Assembly (NCBI GenBank): GCA_947492745.1
Contig: CANLOE010000053.1
Coordinates: 1 to 47,107, forward strand
Direction of reading: 5' to 3'
From: an uncultured Cyclobacteriaceae bacterium
Lineage (GTDB): Bacteria; Bacteroidota; Bacteroidia; Cytophagales; Cyclobacteriaceae
Length of the DNA: 47,107 bases
Position numbers and translations under genes: made by a program. Below the pieces are notes generated by a model that did not search any database, was not told the DNA's origin, and saw nothing but the letters and a program-made list of their open reading frames with translations. This document shows positions 25,903 to 34,503 of the stretch, one piece after another. Numbering within the stretch: position 1 is the first letter of the stretch; each line of letters opens with the position of its first letter.

Positions 25903-26256
25903 CCCAAATTGATCGATAGAAATCGTGATGAGTGTATAATACAAACTTAGCTTTCAAATATCGCCTATCTTCCTGTTCATTTTGCTTCACTCTGCGTTGA
26001 CCATCCTCGGGATAGCGCTGCTATCCCTGCGGTTCTCGCCTTGATTGAAACAAAATGACCCGCGGAATCTTATACGACATTTAAAACCTAAATTTGTATA
26101 AATAGTAAAATACCGGCCATTTGTATTCGTTCGGCATAGCACCGCTATGGTGAATGAAGACCGGTGGGCAAAGCCTCCGGTATGAAGCTATTTATGCGCG
26201 GAATAGGTTCTCTATTGATTAAATCCTCGTTACGAAGTTCTAACGCATGATCCGGG
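25903..26256 (+). repeat. Chimeric E/C miniature element interrupted by a B element
   Basis: The left part (25903-25938) and middle (26100 to about 26218) match family E copies at 29788 and 38325: CCCAAATTGATCGATAGAAA, a GACCGGTGGGCAAAGC stretch and hairpin CATAGC-ACC-GCTATG. The last ~38 bp (TTACGAAGTTCTAACGCATG then ATCCGGG) are a family C terminus instead of the E end. Flanks are TTAAA left and TTGAA right. A complete B element sits at 25939-26099. It therefore records both recombination between families and a nested insertion. Confidence 0.8.
25939..26099 (-). repeat. Miniature element, family B copy 2 (161 bp), nested in element E
   Basis: Its complement reads ATACAAATTTAGGTTTTAAA to AGCTAAGTTTGTAT, with hairpin GGGATAGC-GCT-GCTATCCC. 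The uninterrupted E sequence GCGTATAAATAG at 38355-38366 gives the empty site, showing insertion at a TA-rich spot. Confidence 0.87.
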
Positions 26257-26332
26257 TTGAACTTGGTCTTAAGTAAATACTTTCCGCGATATTTCCATCG
26301 AAGGAACAGTCTACCCAATCCTTCGGAAATTT

Positions 26333-26905
26333 TCATTTACAAGGTTTACCATAGGCCCGATACTTCCATAGTAGAAAATCGGTGCCGTCCGTATAGTGAT
26401 AGTAGCCCCTATCCTTGGCCTTGGACCATTTCCGATACTTCCAACCGTATCGACTTCGGGCCTTATTGGACCAATTTATTCTAGCACGGCTCCTGCCCAG
26501 TGACTTGATTCGCGAACTGGTTTCTCTACTGACGACATTGGATTTGCAGTTACCTTCGAGTTTGAGGCCCGCTGCACCTGTGCGCGTATTTTCGTCCATG
26601 CCACTCATGGCTTCTTTGATTTCCCGCTTCAGTAGGTCCCTTTCTTTACTATTGGTTTCTCTCAGAGCCTTTTCAAACTCTGGGTAGCTCATGATGTCCT
26701 CTTCGATCTCGATATCCCGAAGTACCCTTGTGAAATCAGCGTAGAGCTGCGAGATAGAGGCTCTTTCTTCGTTTTCCTCTTTTGAAAGTAGTGGTGTTTT
26801 TTTCTGTAGCGGAACAGGTACTTCCGTAATGGACTCTTCATTACAGGCCATCGCGACAGTAAAAAGTACAAATAGATACTTTGCGAAATAACTTGTTTTT
26901 TTCAT
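26333..26905 (-). CDS. Hypothetical lipoprotein
   Basis: 190 residues from the ATG at 26905. The lipoprotein signal is LFVLFTVAMAC. After a Pro/Lys-rich stretch there is an acidic helical region (ADFTRVLRDIEIEEDIM, KERDLLKREIKEAM). A basic, Trp/Tyr-rich C-terminus follows (RARINWSNKARSRYGWKYRK and YHYTDGTDFLLWKYRAYGK). I do not recognise the family. It lies alone between repeat E1 and the divergent beta-helix gene. Confidence 0.7.
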   Translation of the reverse strand: MKKTSYFAKYLFVLFTVAMACNEESITEVPVPLQKKTPLLSKEENEERASISQLYADFTRVLRDIEIEEDIMSYPEFEKALRETNSKERDLLKREIKEAMSGMDENTRTGAAGLKLEGNCKSNVVSRETSSRIKSLGRSRARINWSNKARSRYGWKYRKWSKAKDRGYYHYTDGTDFLLWKYRAYGKPCK

Positions 26906-27070
26906 GGCAGTATAGCTTTGTTTTAACAATCGTATCAAAAATACAGTGATGAGGTGACATTTTGTAAGTCGATGGATAAAGGACCGTCCCCGATGGACGA
27001 TGAAGGGGCTGGAGTTGATAAGCGATTTTTCACATCACTGAAAAATCACCCATATAGGATGAAAAATCAT

Positions 27071-27085
27071 CCTTGGATATTGGGC
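27071..27085 (+). promoter_or_regulatory. Shared motif upstream of beta-helix gene 1
   Basis: CCTTGGATATTGGGC, preceded by two GAAAAATCA-CC repeats (27043-27071). Nearly the same string occurs at 34047-34060 in front of the second beta-helix gene. It could be an operator or an unusual -33 region; TACCGTG 18 bp after TTGG is a poor -7 box. Confidence 0.45.
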
Positions 27086-27182
27086 AAATTTACCGTGTAA
27101 CAGAACTCAAATGAATCATTGACCTTCGGCGAAGGGTTTGCCGAGACTAGGGTATCAATGACAGGACTTGAATCAACATGGT

Positions 27183-29762
27183 ATGAAACCTATAAGAACT
27201 TTATTATGCATTGTTTGTCTACTATCCCTTAGCGCGGCTCATGCTGCGGTATATTATGTCTCGCCCGATGCTACGGGAAGTGGTGCAGGGAGCCTGAATT
27301 CGCCATGGACACTGCCTCAGGCCAATGTGCTGTTGCAGGCGGGTGATATAGTTTATCTTCTTGGTGGCACTTATATAGGGCAGTCTGTTCGGCCGGAAAA
27401 TTCAGGACTTAAAGGGGCCACAATCACCTATGGAGCGTATCCCGGGGAAGTACCGGTACTTACCCGGGTACACACAGGTATCGACCTAAGTGACAGGTCC
27501 TATATCACTATCGATGGGATACATATCAATGGTGAACAAATTGGTGAAAGGGCCAAAGTAAAGCACTGGGCTACGCTGATCAATAGTCATCACTGTACCC
27601 TTCGCAATACTGATTTTCGTTATGCTAGGGGCTGGTACGGCATATTGCTCGAAGACGAGAGCTCTTTTAATAAGTTCCTGAACAACAACTTTGACTATTG
27701 TGGTAGCTGGAGCGATTCTCCGAACACATTACCGGGCCAAGGAGATGACAGCGGAGATCTATTCTACCTCAAATGCGGGAAGTATAATCTAATAGAGGGC
27801 AATACCATGAAGCATGGGGGCCATGATCTCATTGTCATTGATGACAGCTATAACGTCATACGACACAATACCTTCGATGCCGACTGGAGTGATTGGGGCA
27901 ATGGACAGGATATCGGTTCCAGGGCGGGTTCTTTTTCCGCCCGTCCTGTAAAAAACTGTTCCAATGGAGGTACAGCGGAGCAAGATGCTGGAGGTTATAA
28001 TATCATTGAGCATAATGTCTTCAAAAATACGGGCTGGTTTCCCGATAACATCAAAAATCTTTGTGTAAAGCTGTTCGGGGTCAACCAAGTATTCCGTTAC
28101 AATAGGGTGGGAAATAATATAGGCACGGCCCTCGCACTGAATACCCGCGATGAACATCCTTATAGTACCAGAAACAAAATCTATAACAATATCTTTTTTA
28201 ACAATACTTGGAGAGCAGTAGCGCTTACGGATACCGAGGGCCAAGGCTATTCTATTTCGGACAATGTACTGCTGAACAATATCATCTATAACAATGGTAC
28301 AGATCCCTATAACATCAAAGGGGACAAACAAAAAGAAGGCGATATCCTGTTCTGGCTAAAGTGGCTACGCCCCGCCGACCCTTTCGACGGTAACCAGATC
28401 AAACATAACCTGATTTATAATGAAGATAGGGCCTCGGTGCTTTTCGTTAAAAATGCAGACAATAAGGCTAGTCTATCTTTTTATGAACGGACCTACCCTG
28501 CTTATGTTCAGGGAAATGTAGACAAAGCCCCCGGGTTTGTGGCCATACCCTTTGACATCGATAGGGAAAGTGATTTTCATCTCAAGGCATCGAGTCCCGC
28601 CGTAGACAAAGGTCACTTTCTGACCAAGACGGTAGGTCAAGGCCATGGCAAGGTGCTACGGCTGGAGGACGCTGGCTATTTTTTCGATGGTTATGGACTG
28701 ATAAAGGGAGATCGTCTACAAGTAGGGACCAATGCCCCTGTTCTCATTGTCCATATTGACTATAGTATCAATGAAGTTAGGCTAGAGCAACCGATAGCTT
28801 GGGAGGATGGTGATATGGCCAGTCTTCCTTATTACGGAGAGGCTCCCGATATGGGCATCTTCGAATATGATGATGAAGCTGGGATAGAAATAGCAGGAAC
28901 CTTGAATTTTGGAAAAGTAGCTACGGGTGTCCCTGCAAAACAGAGCGTGCATATCCTTAATATAGGACAAGGTCCCATTACAGTATCCGAACTGTCCCTC
29001 CCCAGAGGCTTTTCTTCCGATTGGCACTCCGGTACGATTCTCGGAGGGGACCGCCGGACTGTAACGATAACTTTTCAGCCCACCAGCGAATCGATTTACT
29101 CGGGCTTTATGCAACTACATTCTACAGCAACTCAGGGTGTGGCGCAACTCAGGGTTTCCGGCGAGGGCATCTCCGGTATGGGGTCTTACATTCGTGGTTT
29201 TTATATCGTGGATGCAGTTAGAGATAGAGAAATAGACATACTGCGCGATGGGGATATCATAGATATGGAGATGCTGCCCAGTAACAAAATAAATATTATC
29301 GCCAAGGCAGATGAAGTGACCAAAATCGACTTTATCCTTGAAGGAGCCATGACATATGGTAAATCGGAGGGTATGGCTCCTTATGCACTTTTTGGTGATA
29401 ATGGTGGAGACTACAAAACATGGACACCCATCGCCGGTAATTATACATTGAAAGCATCGGCCTACCATCGAAACGAGCTTTTGGAAAAAAAGACCATACA
29501 TTTTGAAGTATCCAGTGCCATGGAACAGGAAAAAAAGCCGATTTTGTTCACCGCAAATGCTACCGCCCCATCGCTTTACCCTAATCCGACCAGAGCGATG
29601 GTCCACCTCTCAGCGGCGGCGGAATGGCAGGTATTGGACCTTTTGGGTAAGGTTATTGCAATGGGAAACGGGACCGTCATCGACCTGCATGCCTATAGGG
29701 ACGGTACTTACCTGGTTCGGACCGGAGGTGAACTGCAAAGAGTGGTGCTCCGGAAAAAGTAA
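27183..29762 (+). CDS. Secreted right-handed beta-helix protein with SPD-2/Hydin-like domain, T9SS
   Basis: 859 residues from ATG 27183; an upstream in-frame TTG is rejected because MKPIRTLLCIVCLLSLSAAH is a good signal peptide. AVYYVSPDATGSG and the GGTYIGQSV region start a parallel beta-helix (about 25-540) with many N-x-I/F-x-N ladders (NKFLNNNFDYCG, HNVFKNTGWF, NKIYNNIFFNNTW). An ASPM/SPD-2/Hydin-type domain (LNFGKVATGVPAKQSVHILN) covers about 575-670. The C-terminus has YPNP and a T9SS tail. It is probably a polysaccharide lyase or hydrolase relative, but no lyase catalytic signature could be assigned. Putative regulatory motif at 27071. Confidence 0.85.
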   Translation: MKPIRTLLCIVCLLSLSAAHAAVYYVSPDATGSGAGSLNSPWTLPQANVLLQAGDIVYLLGGTYIGQSVRPENSGLKGATITYGAYPGEVPVLTRVHTGIDLSDRSYITIDGIHINGEQIGERAKVKHWATLINSHHCTLRNTDFRYARGWYGILLEDESSFNKFLNNNFDYCGSWSDSPNTLPGQGDDSGDLFYLKCGKYNLIEGNTMKHGGHDLIVIDDSYNVIRHNTFDADWSDWGNGQDIGSRAGSFSARPVKNCSNGGTAEQDAGGYNIIEHNVFKNTGWFPDNIKNLCVKLFGVNQVFRYNRVGNNIGTALALNTRDEHPYSTRNKIYNNIFFNNTWRAVALTDTEGQGYSISDNVLLNNIIYNNGTDPYNIKGDKQKEGDILFWLKWLRPADPFDGNQIKHNLIYNEDRASVLFVKNADNKASLSFYERTYPAYVQGNVDKAPGFVAIPFDIDRESDFHLKASSPAVDKGHFLTKTVGQGHGKVLRLEDAGYFFDGYGLIKGDRLQVGTNAPVLIVHIDYSINEVRLEQPIAWEDGDMASLPYYGEAPDMGIFEYDDEAGIEIAGTLNFGKVATGVPAKQSVHILNIGQGPITVSELSLPRGFSSDWHSGTILGGDRRTVTITFQPTSESIYSGFMQLHSTATQGVAQLRVSGEGISGMGSYIRGFYIVDAVRDREIDILRDGDIIDMEMLPSNKINIIAKADEVTKIDFILEGAMTYGKSEGMAPYALFGDNGGDYKTWTPIAGNYTLKASAYHRNELLEKKTIHFEVSSAMEQEKKPILFTANATAPSLYPNPTRAMVHLSAAAEWQVLDLLGKVIAMGNGTVIDLHAYRDGTYLVRTGGELQRVVLRKK

Positions 29763-29787
29763 GCTGTATAAAAAACAGTCATTTCAA

Positions 29788-29951
29788 CCCAAATTGATGG
29801 ATAGAAATCGAGATGAGCGTATAAATAGCAAAATACCGGCCATTTGGATTCGTTCGGCGTAGCACCGCTATGGTGAATGAAGATAGGTGGGTAAAGCTTC
29901 CGGTATGAAGCTATTTATGAGCGGAATAGGTTCTCTATTGATCATTTTGGG
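29788..29951 (+). repeat. Miniature element, family E copy 2 (164 bp)
   Basis: It runs from CCCAAATTGATGGATAGAAA to TGATCATTTTGGG with TTCAA duplicated at 29783-29787 and 29952-29956. The central hairpin is CGTAGC-ACC-GCTATG (one G-T pair). The following 190 bp to 30144 contain no gene but three further hairpins (GTCGAT/ATCGAC near 29997, CCCTGCTTT/AAAGCAGGG near 30018, and an imperfect one near 30122), of unknown meaning. Confidence 0.88.
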
Positions 29952-30144
29952 TTCAAATAATACTGCCTCTACCGATAAGGCAGTGTTAGCGCTAGGTCGA
30001 TGGCCTATCGACCGAACCCTGCTTTTGCCCCTGTACCGCGAAAGCAGGGGGCATACTATTTGCTACTAGCCGTTTTGACAGTTTCATGGCATGGCATCGG
30101 CCCGTCAGGGGACGATTACCTTGTCCTAAGTCCCGCCTAGGGAC

Positions 30145-30762
30145 TCACTGATAGCTCTTGTATAACTCGGCGGCCTCATCGCGATTGCTGACCTGAAGTT
30201 TTTCATAGATATTGCGGATATGTGTTTTGATGGTATTTACACTGACGAACATTACGTCGGCTATGGAGGCATAGCTTTTTCCTTTGGCGAGTTCGTCGAG
30301 TACCTCGTTTTCACGAGTACTCAGACTTTTGATTTTCTTCATTTGAAAAGACTCTACCACTTTTCGTGCGATGTTACAGCTCATGGGAGCACCCCCTAGC
30401 TGGAGCTGTGACAGGGCTTCGGATACTTGCTGCATACCGCCCGCTTTGGTCAGGTAGCCTATAGCGCCTGCACATAATGCTTCGAATACGTAAGAGGACT
30501 GTTCGTGGACCGTTATAACGATAATCTGTGCTTGTGGGAGAAGCTGCTTGAACCTTTTGGTACCCTCGATGCCGTTCATGCCGGGGAGTGTTATGTCGAT
30601 GAAAACAATATCGGGTTTGGTCTGTAGTACCTCCTCAAGAGCCTCTTCACAGCTTTCGTAGCCCTGTATGACACTATAACCCTCGACCGCATCGATGATC
30701 TTGATATAGGATTCGCGAATCAATTGATGATCTTCTATTAAAATTACTCTTTTTGATTTCAT
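30145..30762 (-). CDS. NarL/FixJ-type response regulator
   Basis: 205 residues. The receiver domain has the acidic pair (IEDHQ), phospho-acceptor Asp in DIVFIDITLPG (about residue 56), VITVHE and a conserved Lys in YLTKAG. A LuxR-type helix-turn-helix follows: LSTRENEVLDELAKG, VSVNTIKTHIRNIYEKL. It starts 16 bp after the kinase gene and is surely co-transcribed and its partner. Targets may include the flanking secreted-enzyme genes (see the motif at 27071 and 34047); that is inference. Confidence 0.94.
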   Translation of the reverse strand: MKSKRVILIEDHQLIRESYIKIIDAVEGYSVIQGYESCEEALEEVLQTKPDIVFIDITLPGMNGIEGTKRFKQLLPQAQIIVITVHEQSSYVFEALCAGAIGYLTKAGGMQQVSEALSQLQLGGAPMSCNIARKVVESFQMKKIKSLSTRENEVLDELAKGKSYASIADVMFVSVNTIKTHIRNIYEKLQVSNRDEAAELYKSYQ

Positions 30763-30778
30763 AAGTGGGTGATGTTTT

Positions 30779-33694
30779 TTAGTGATGGGATATGGGTGTC
30801 GATATATCAGTTCTATTTGTGGAGTTCGGCTTGTCCTTATGCTCAGAGTCCAGTGCTACAATCAGGAAAACACTGGTGCCATTTCTATTGCGAAACCGTA
30901 CTTTTCCACCGATGGAGGAACTCCGGTTTTCCATATTGTCGATGCCGTTGGAGCGCTTGACAGTATTTGGGTCGAATCCACCTCCATTGTCACGAAGCAG
31001 TATACAGAGGTGATTTTTGAGTATCCTGACATGGAGGTCCACACGGTCCGCGCCCGAGTGCTTTAGGACATTGGTCATGGCCTCTTTGTACATCAGTAGC
31101 AAGTGCCTGGACCAGTAGTAAGGTAGTCTTATCGTCATGAGTCCCGGGTCCGGACTAAAGAAGAAGCGTATACCACTATTATCGAACAGTTCATCGCCAA
31201 AATCTTTCAGGTACAAGGTCAGTTCTCCAAGATTGTCGTTATTGCTATCGATACTCCATATAAAATCCTTGATACCCTTGTAGAGTGATGTGGCATCTTT
31301 GTGTATTCTTTTCAGTTGTTGGCTGATGAGCTCATTTCCGGGGGCCATTTCCTGAAGGATAACTTCAGAACTCACTGTAATGCCGGCCAGCTTATTGCCC
31401 AATTCGTCATGAAAATCCTGAGCGATATTCTCTCGGACAAATTCCAATTCGTTCTGTAGCGCATCGGATTTGTCGATAACTTCTTTCAGAAAGGCGTTTC
31501 TTTTTTTTAGCTTTTTCAAGTAGCGCAATACCAGAAAAGATAGAACGGAGAGTACCCATAGTGCCAATAGTAGGAGGGTATACCACCTTTTGTACCAGGG
31601 GGGAGTAAGTTGAAAGTGTAGCAGGGTAGAATAGCGCCAGTTGCTATCCTGTTTTCTTGTCCTGAACTGTATGTGATAATTCCCATACTTGTAGTCGCTC
31701 AGATCGAGGCGTTCGCTTTTGAAATCTTTCCATAAGTTGGTGTTGATTCGGTAGGCGATAGTATTATTGCTTCCTGAAAAATCGATCAATTCTATATCAA
31801 AGACGGCTCCTTTTTGCTCTATCTGGATAATGGCCGCCTCTGTGGGTTGGAAAGGTGCCTTGTTTTCAAGGATATCGATACCATTATTGCCAAGTAGCCA
31901 TAAGCGGCCTTGGCTATCCTTTTTTATTCCGGTCAAAGAAGAGGAAGAAAGCCCATTGGAGCGATCAAAATGATAGACCTCATCTTTACCATAGAGTGTA
32001 AGCCCTTTTTGAGTAGCTACCCATAGTTGTTGAAAGCGGTCCATAACAAGGGCATTGGTCTGCCGGGGCGCTATGTCCCATCGCATCTCCGGAGAACTAA
32101 GGGTGTCTGTATCTATCCTATAGGTACCGCCTAGCGTGGTGGCCCAGACTCCTGCTTTGGAAGCGTCCAGGTCGGTCACGAGATTACTGCCCAGCCCATC
32201 TTTCTTGGTTATTCTTTTTACTAATCGAAGTGAAGGAAGGTCATAAGCGAAGACCCCCAAATTAGACGCGCACCATAACGTATCTCTGTTGATAATGACA
32301 TCTTTGATACTCAGGTGCTGGAGTTTTTTTTCCATATCGCTGTGTAAAAGCGTAAGGGGCTCTCCATTGCGTATTATATATATGTAGTTTTTATGATAGA
32401 CAATGGAATCTTCGCTGTGAACGATAAGCTTATCGATATCATAAAAATTGATTTTTCGCCCTCCGAGTGAAAAGGGTTCTTGTTTGTCCGTATCTTTCAG
32501 GGGCACGAATAGTTCGCCGTTTCGTTGGATAAGCTTATAGTTTTTAGTGGTAGGCCTACACTGGATGTTCGCTAACGAAGTATCCATAAAACAAAGGCTG
32601 TTCTCTTCCAATACAAAAAAGCCATTATTGTCGTCTTCTGCCCAGTCAGAGAATACTCCCCCTTTCTTTAAATTAATGAAGGGTGCAGTGCTTTCAGGTT
32701 GTAGCTTGAAAAGTCCACTGCCGAAGGTGCTGACCCATACGGTACCATCCCTGTCTATCAAAACTTCACTGACCATTTTTTGATTTAGATAACTTTTATC
32801 CATGGAAAAGATGGTGCCGTTATCTGTATTTTTGATATGTACTTGATGTCCCCCTTTGGGTAACTGTGTGATTAATACCTCTAGATTTCCCCTTTTATGG
32901 AACCGTTCGAATGGGTAGGGGATTTCAGGATAGCTAAGGGTATCCATCGCTTGCCCCTCCTGCGAGAAAAGTAGCAAGCCGTCCTGACCAAGAGCAAAAA
33001 ATACACCGGGTCGATAAAGACCGAAATCCAATATAGGTTGCCCTTCTATGAAATCGGCAAAAAGATCGATGGAAAAGTCGCTGTGCAGCTCCCAAATGCC
33101 TACATCAGGGGAGGAGATATCATGAATAAAAAATCTCCCCGAAACTTTCTTGATGCGGGTATTCGGGTTTCTCATCCGCAATCTCTTTTCTTTGAGAGAT
33201 TCCGAACCGAGGTCTGCATAGAATCGAAAATGCTGAGGTCGATAGCCTTTTTCTTTTCTATAGAGGAGAAATTCATCTTGATTGAGTTCGCAGATAAGCC
33301 CCTTCTTATGAGGAATAACGGTGCTGATTTTCATTAAGCTATCTTGAGGGAGCAAAGGGCTGATTTTCCCCTGTTCATTGAGCTGGTGCAGTCCGCCACC
33401 CCAGGTAGCAAGGATTTTTCGGGCCGAATCCATCGCAACAATATCGATGACAAAATTACTTCTTAGGCCATTTGCCACAGTGAAGGTTTCGAAGGCCGTA
33501 CCATTGAATCGGGCGAGACCCGCATCTGTTCCTATCCATAAGAGTCCGTCCTCGTCCTGCATTAGGCCGTAGGCAAAGTCATGGGGAAAGCCGGAGGCAC
33601 TACTGTAGTGTGTCACCTTATACTGCCCCATAACCGATAGATAGGGCATCAGGGACATCAGAAGTATACCACCAAGCTTGTACTTTAAGTCCAT
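30779..33694 (-). CDS. Sensor histidine kinase with regulator propeller and Y_Y_Y region
   Basis: About 971 residues from ATG 33694, which gives a signal/anchor (LGGILLMSLMPYLSVMGQ). Periplasmic two-component-regulator propeller repeats follow (GLMQDEDGLLWIGTDAGLAR, DRDGTVWVSTFGSGLFKL, DSQGRLWLLGNNGIDIL). A Y_Y_Y-type domain (YGNYHIQFRTRKQDSNW) and one membrane helix (TLLLLALWVLSVLSFLVL) come next. The HisKA_3 dimerisation helix has H762 in DFHDELGN, and the ATPase carries DNGGGFD. These sensors often detect oligosaccharides, consistent with the surrounding carbohydrate genes, but the ligand is unknown. The regulator follows 16 bp later. Confidence 0.93.
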   Translation of the reverse strand: MDLKYKLGGILLMSLMPYLSVMGQYKVTHYSSASGFPHDFAYGLMQDEDGLLWIGTDAGLARFNGTAFETFTVANGLRSNFVIDIVAMDSARKILATWGGGLHQLNEQGKISPLLPQDSLMKISTVIPHKKGLICELNQDEFLLYRKEKGYRPQHFRFYADLGSESLKEKRLRMRNPNTRIKKVSGRFFIHDISSPDVGIWELHSDFSIDLFADFIEGQPILDFGLYRPGVFFALGQDGLLLFSQEGQAMDTLSYPEIPYPFERFHKRGNLEVLITQLPKGGHQVHIKNTDNGTIFSMDKSYLNQKMVSEVLIDRDGTVWVSTFGSGLFKLQPESTAPFINLKKGGVFSDWAEDDNNGFFVLEENSLCFMDTSLANIQCRPTTKNYKLIQRNGELFVPLKDTDKQEPFSLGGRKINFYDIDKLIVHSEDSIVYHKNYIYIIRNGEPLTLLHSDMEKKLQHLSIKDVIINRDTLWCASNLGVFAYDLPSLRLVKRITKKDGLGSNLVTDLDASKAGVWATTLGGTYRIDTDTLSSPEMRWDIAPRQTNALVMDRFQQLWVATQKGLTLYGKDEVYHFDRSNGLSSSSLTGIKKDSQGRLWLLGNNGIDILENKAPFQPTEAAIIQIEQKGAVFDIELIDFSGSNNTIAYRINTNLWKDFKSERLDLSDYKYGNYHIQFRTRKQDSNWRYSTLLHFQLTPPWYKRWYTLLLLALWVLSVLSFLVLRYLKKLKKRNAFLKEVIDKSDALQNELEFVRENIAQDFHDELGNKLAGITVSSEVILQEMAPGNELISQQLKRIHKDATSLYKGIKDFIWSIDSNNDNLGELTLYLKDFGDELFDNSGIRFFFSPDPGLMTIRLPYYWSRHLLLMYKEAMTNVLKHSGADRVDLHVRILKNHLCILLRDNGGGFDPNTVKRSNGIDNMENRSSSIGGKVRFRNRNGTSVFLIVALDSEHKDKPNSTNRTDISTPISHH

Positions 33695-33811
33695 TGTTTT
33701 AAAGTCAAAAACCTTGCGAACCTTTTTCAGAGAAAGCAGCATATAATGCCCTGGCCAATAGAGTTCATGGAGACTCTTTAGGGTCTCTTGCTCAAAGGTC
33801 AGAATTCGATA

Positions 33812-33819
33812 CAAACATA
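33812..33819 (-). promoter_or_regulatory. Possible -7 box of the kinase-regulator operon
   Basis: Read on the minus strand, TATGTTTG matches TAnnTTTG about 118 bp before the kinase ATG. No TTTG lies at the expected spacing upstream, so this is tentative. The gap 33820-34236 otherwise shows only the motif at 34047. Confidence 0.35.
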
Positions 33820-34046
33820 AGCTTGATCCAAAAATTAAGGTAATTCTCAGTTATCTATTGCACAAAAATAATTCCAATAATGATGCCCGCTCATTTTTCA
33901 CACCTCTATTTCACTCTAGTATCATGATTGTTCTTTTCTAGCGTAGAAATGGTGCTTTTATTTCATCGGAAAGCGAAATAATGATAAAAATATTAAAATC
34001 ACCTGAAATGGGTGAAAAAATGTCTTTCTAAAAGAGTGAATTTTAC

Positions 34047-34060
34047 CCTTGGATATGGGC
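34047..34060 (+). promoter_or_regulatory. Shared motif upstream of beta-helix gene 2
   Basis: CCTTGGATATGGGC in the divergent gap between the kinase operon and the beta-helix gene at 34504. It differs from the motif at 27071-27085 by one missing T. Both copies are preceded by TGAA and AT-rich text. Confidence 0.45.
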
Positions 34061-34236
34061 GACAACCCTATTGAACTGTGTTTGGAATCCTCGTGCCTAA
34101 AGAGAACCTGGTATCAGTGATATACTACTGCTACTGGTATGTAGGCTTTATGTACTAACGAACGAAAAATATTCAACCAATAACAACAATGCAATGAAAG
34201 CCCAAATACCCCGATAGAGATCACTATAACGTTGAA

Positions 34237-34365
34237 GCTGGATGATGTATTAGAGCTTAGTTATGAGGGTTTAAATAGCAATAAATCAGGGTGTTTTATC
34301 GAATTCACTTTACTGATTTGCAGCAATTGAAGACCGCAATAGAAGGGCTGATGCATGACCCAGGT
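34237..34365 (+). repeat. Miniature element, family C copy 3, internally deleted (129 bp)
   Basis: The ends resemble family C (GGATGATGTATTAGAGC and GATGCATGACCCAGG) with TTGAA duplicated at 34232-34236 and 34366-34370. The central hairpin region is missing: GTTTTATCGAATTC joins ACTTTACTGATTTG. It lies between the motif at 34047 and the gene at 34504. Confidence 0.78.
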
Positions 34366-34503
34366 TGAAATTCACCTCGAAGTGTTTGTGACCTATGTGG
34401 ACATATCCTATAAGTTACCGCTTCATGAATACGGCTTATATAGAATTCATCAATGGAGTAGTACTCTATTGAGGTTTTTGGCAACTAACCTTTACACTAT
34501 ACT

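Noticed and set aside
27789-28331. 180-residue minus-strand open frame
   Set aside because: Shadow of the beta-helix gene; the plus-strand frame has the signal peptide, helix ladders and T9SS tail.
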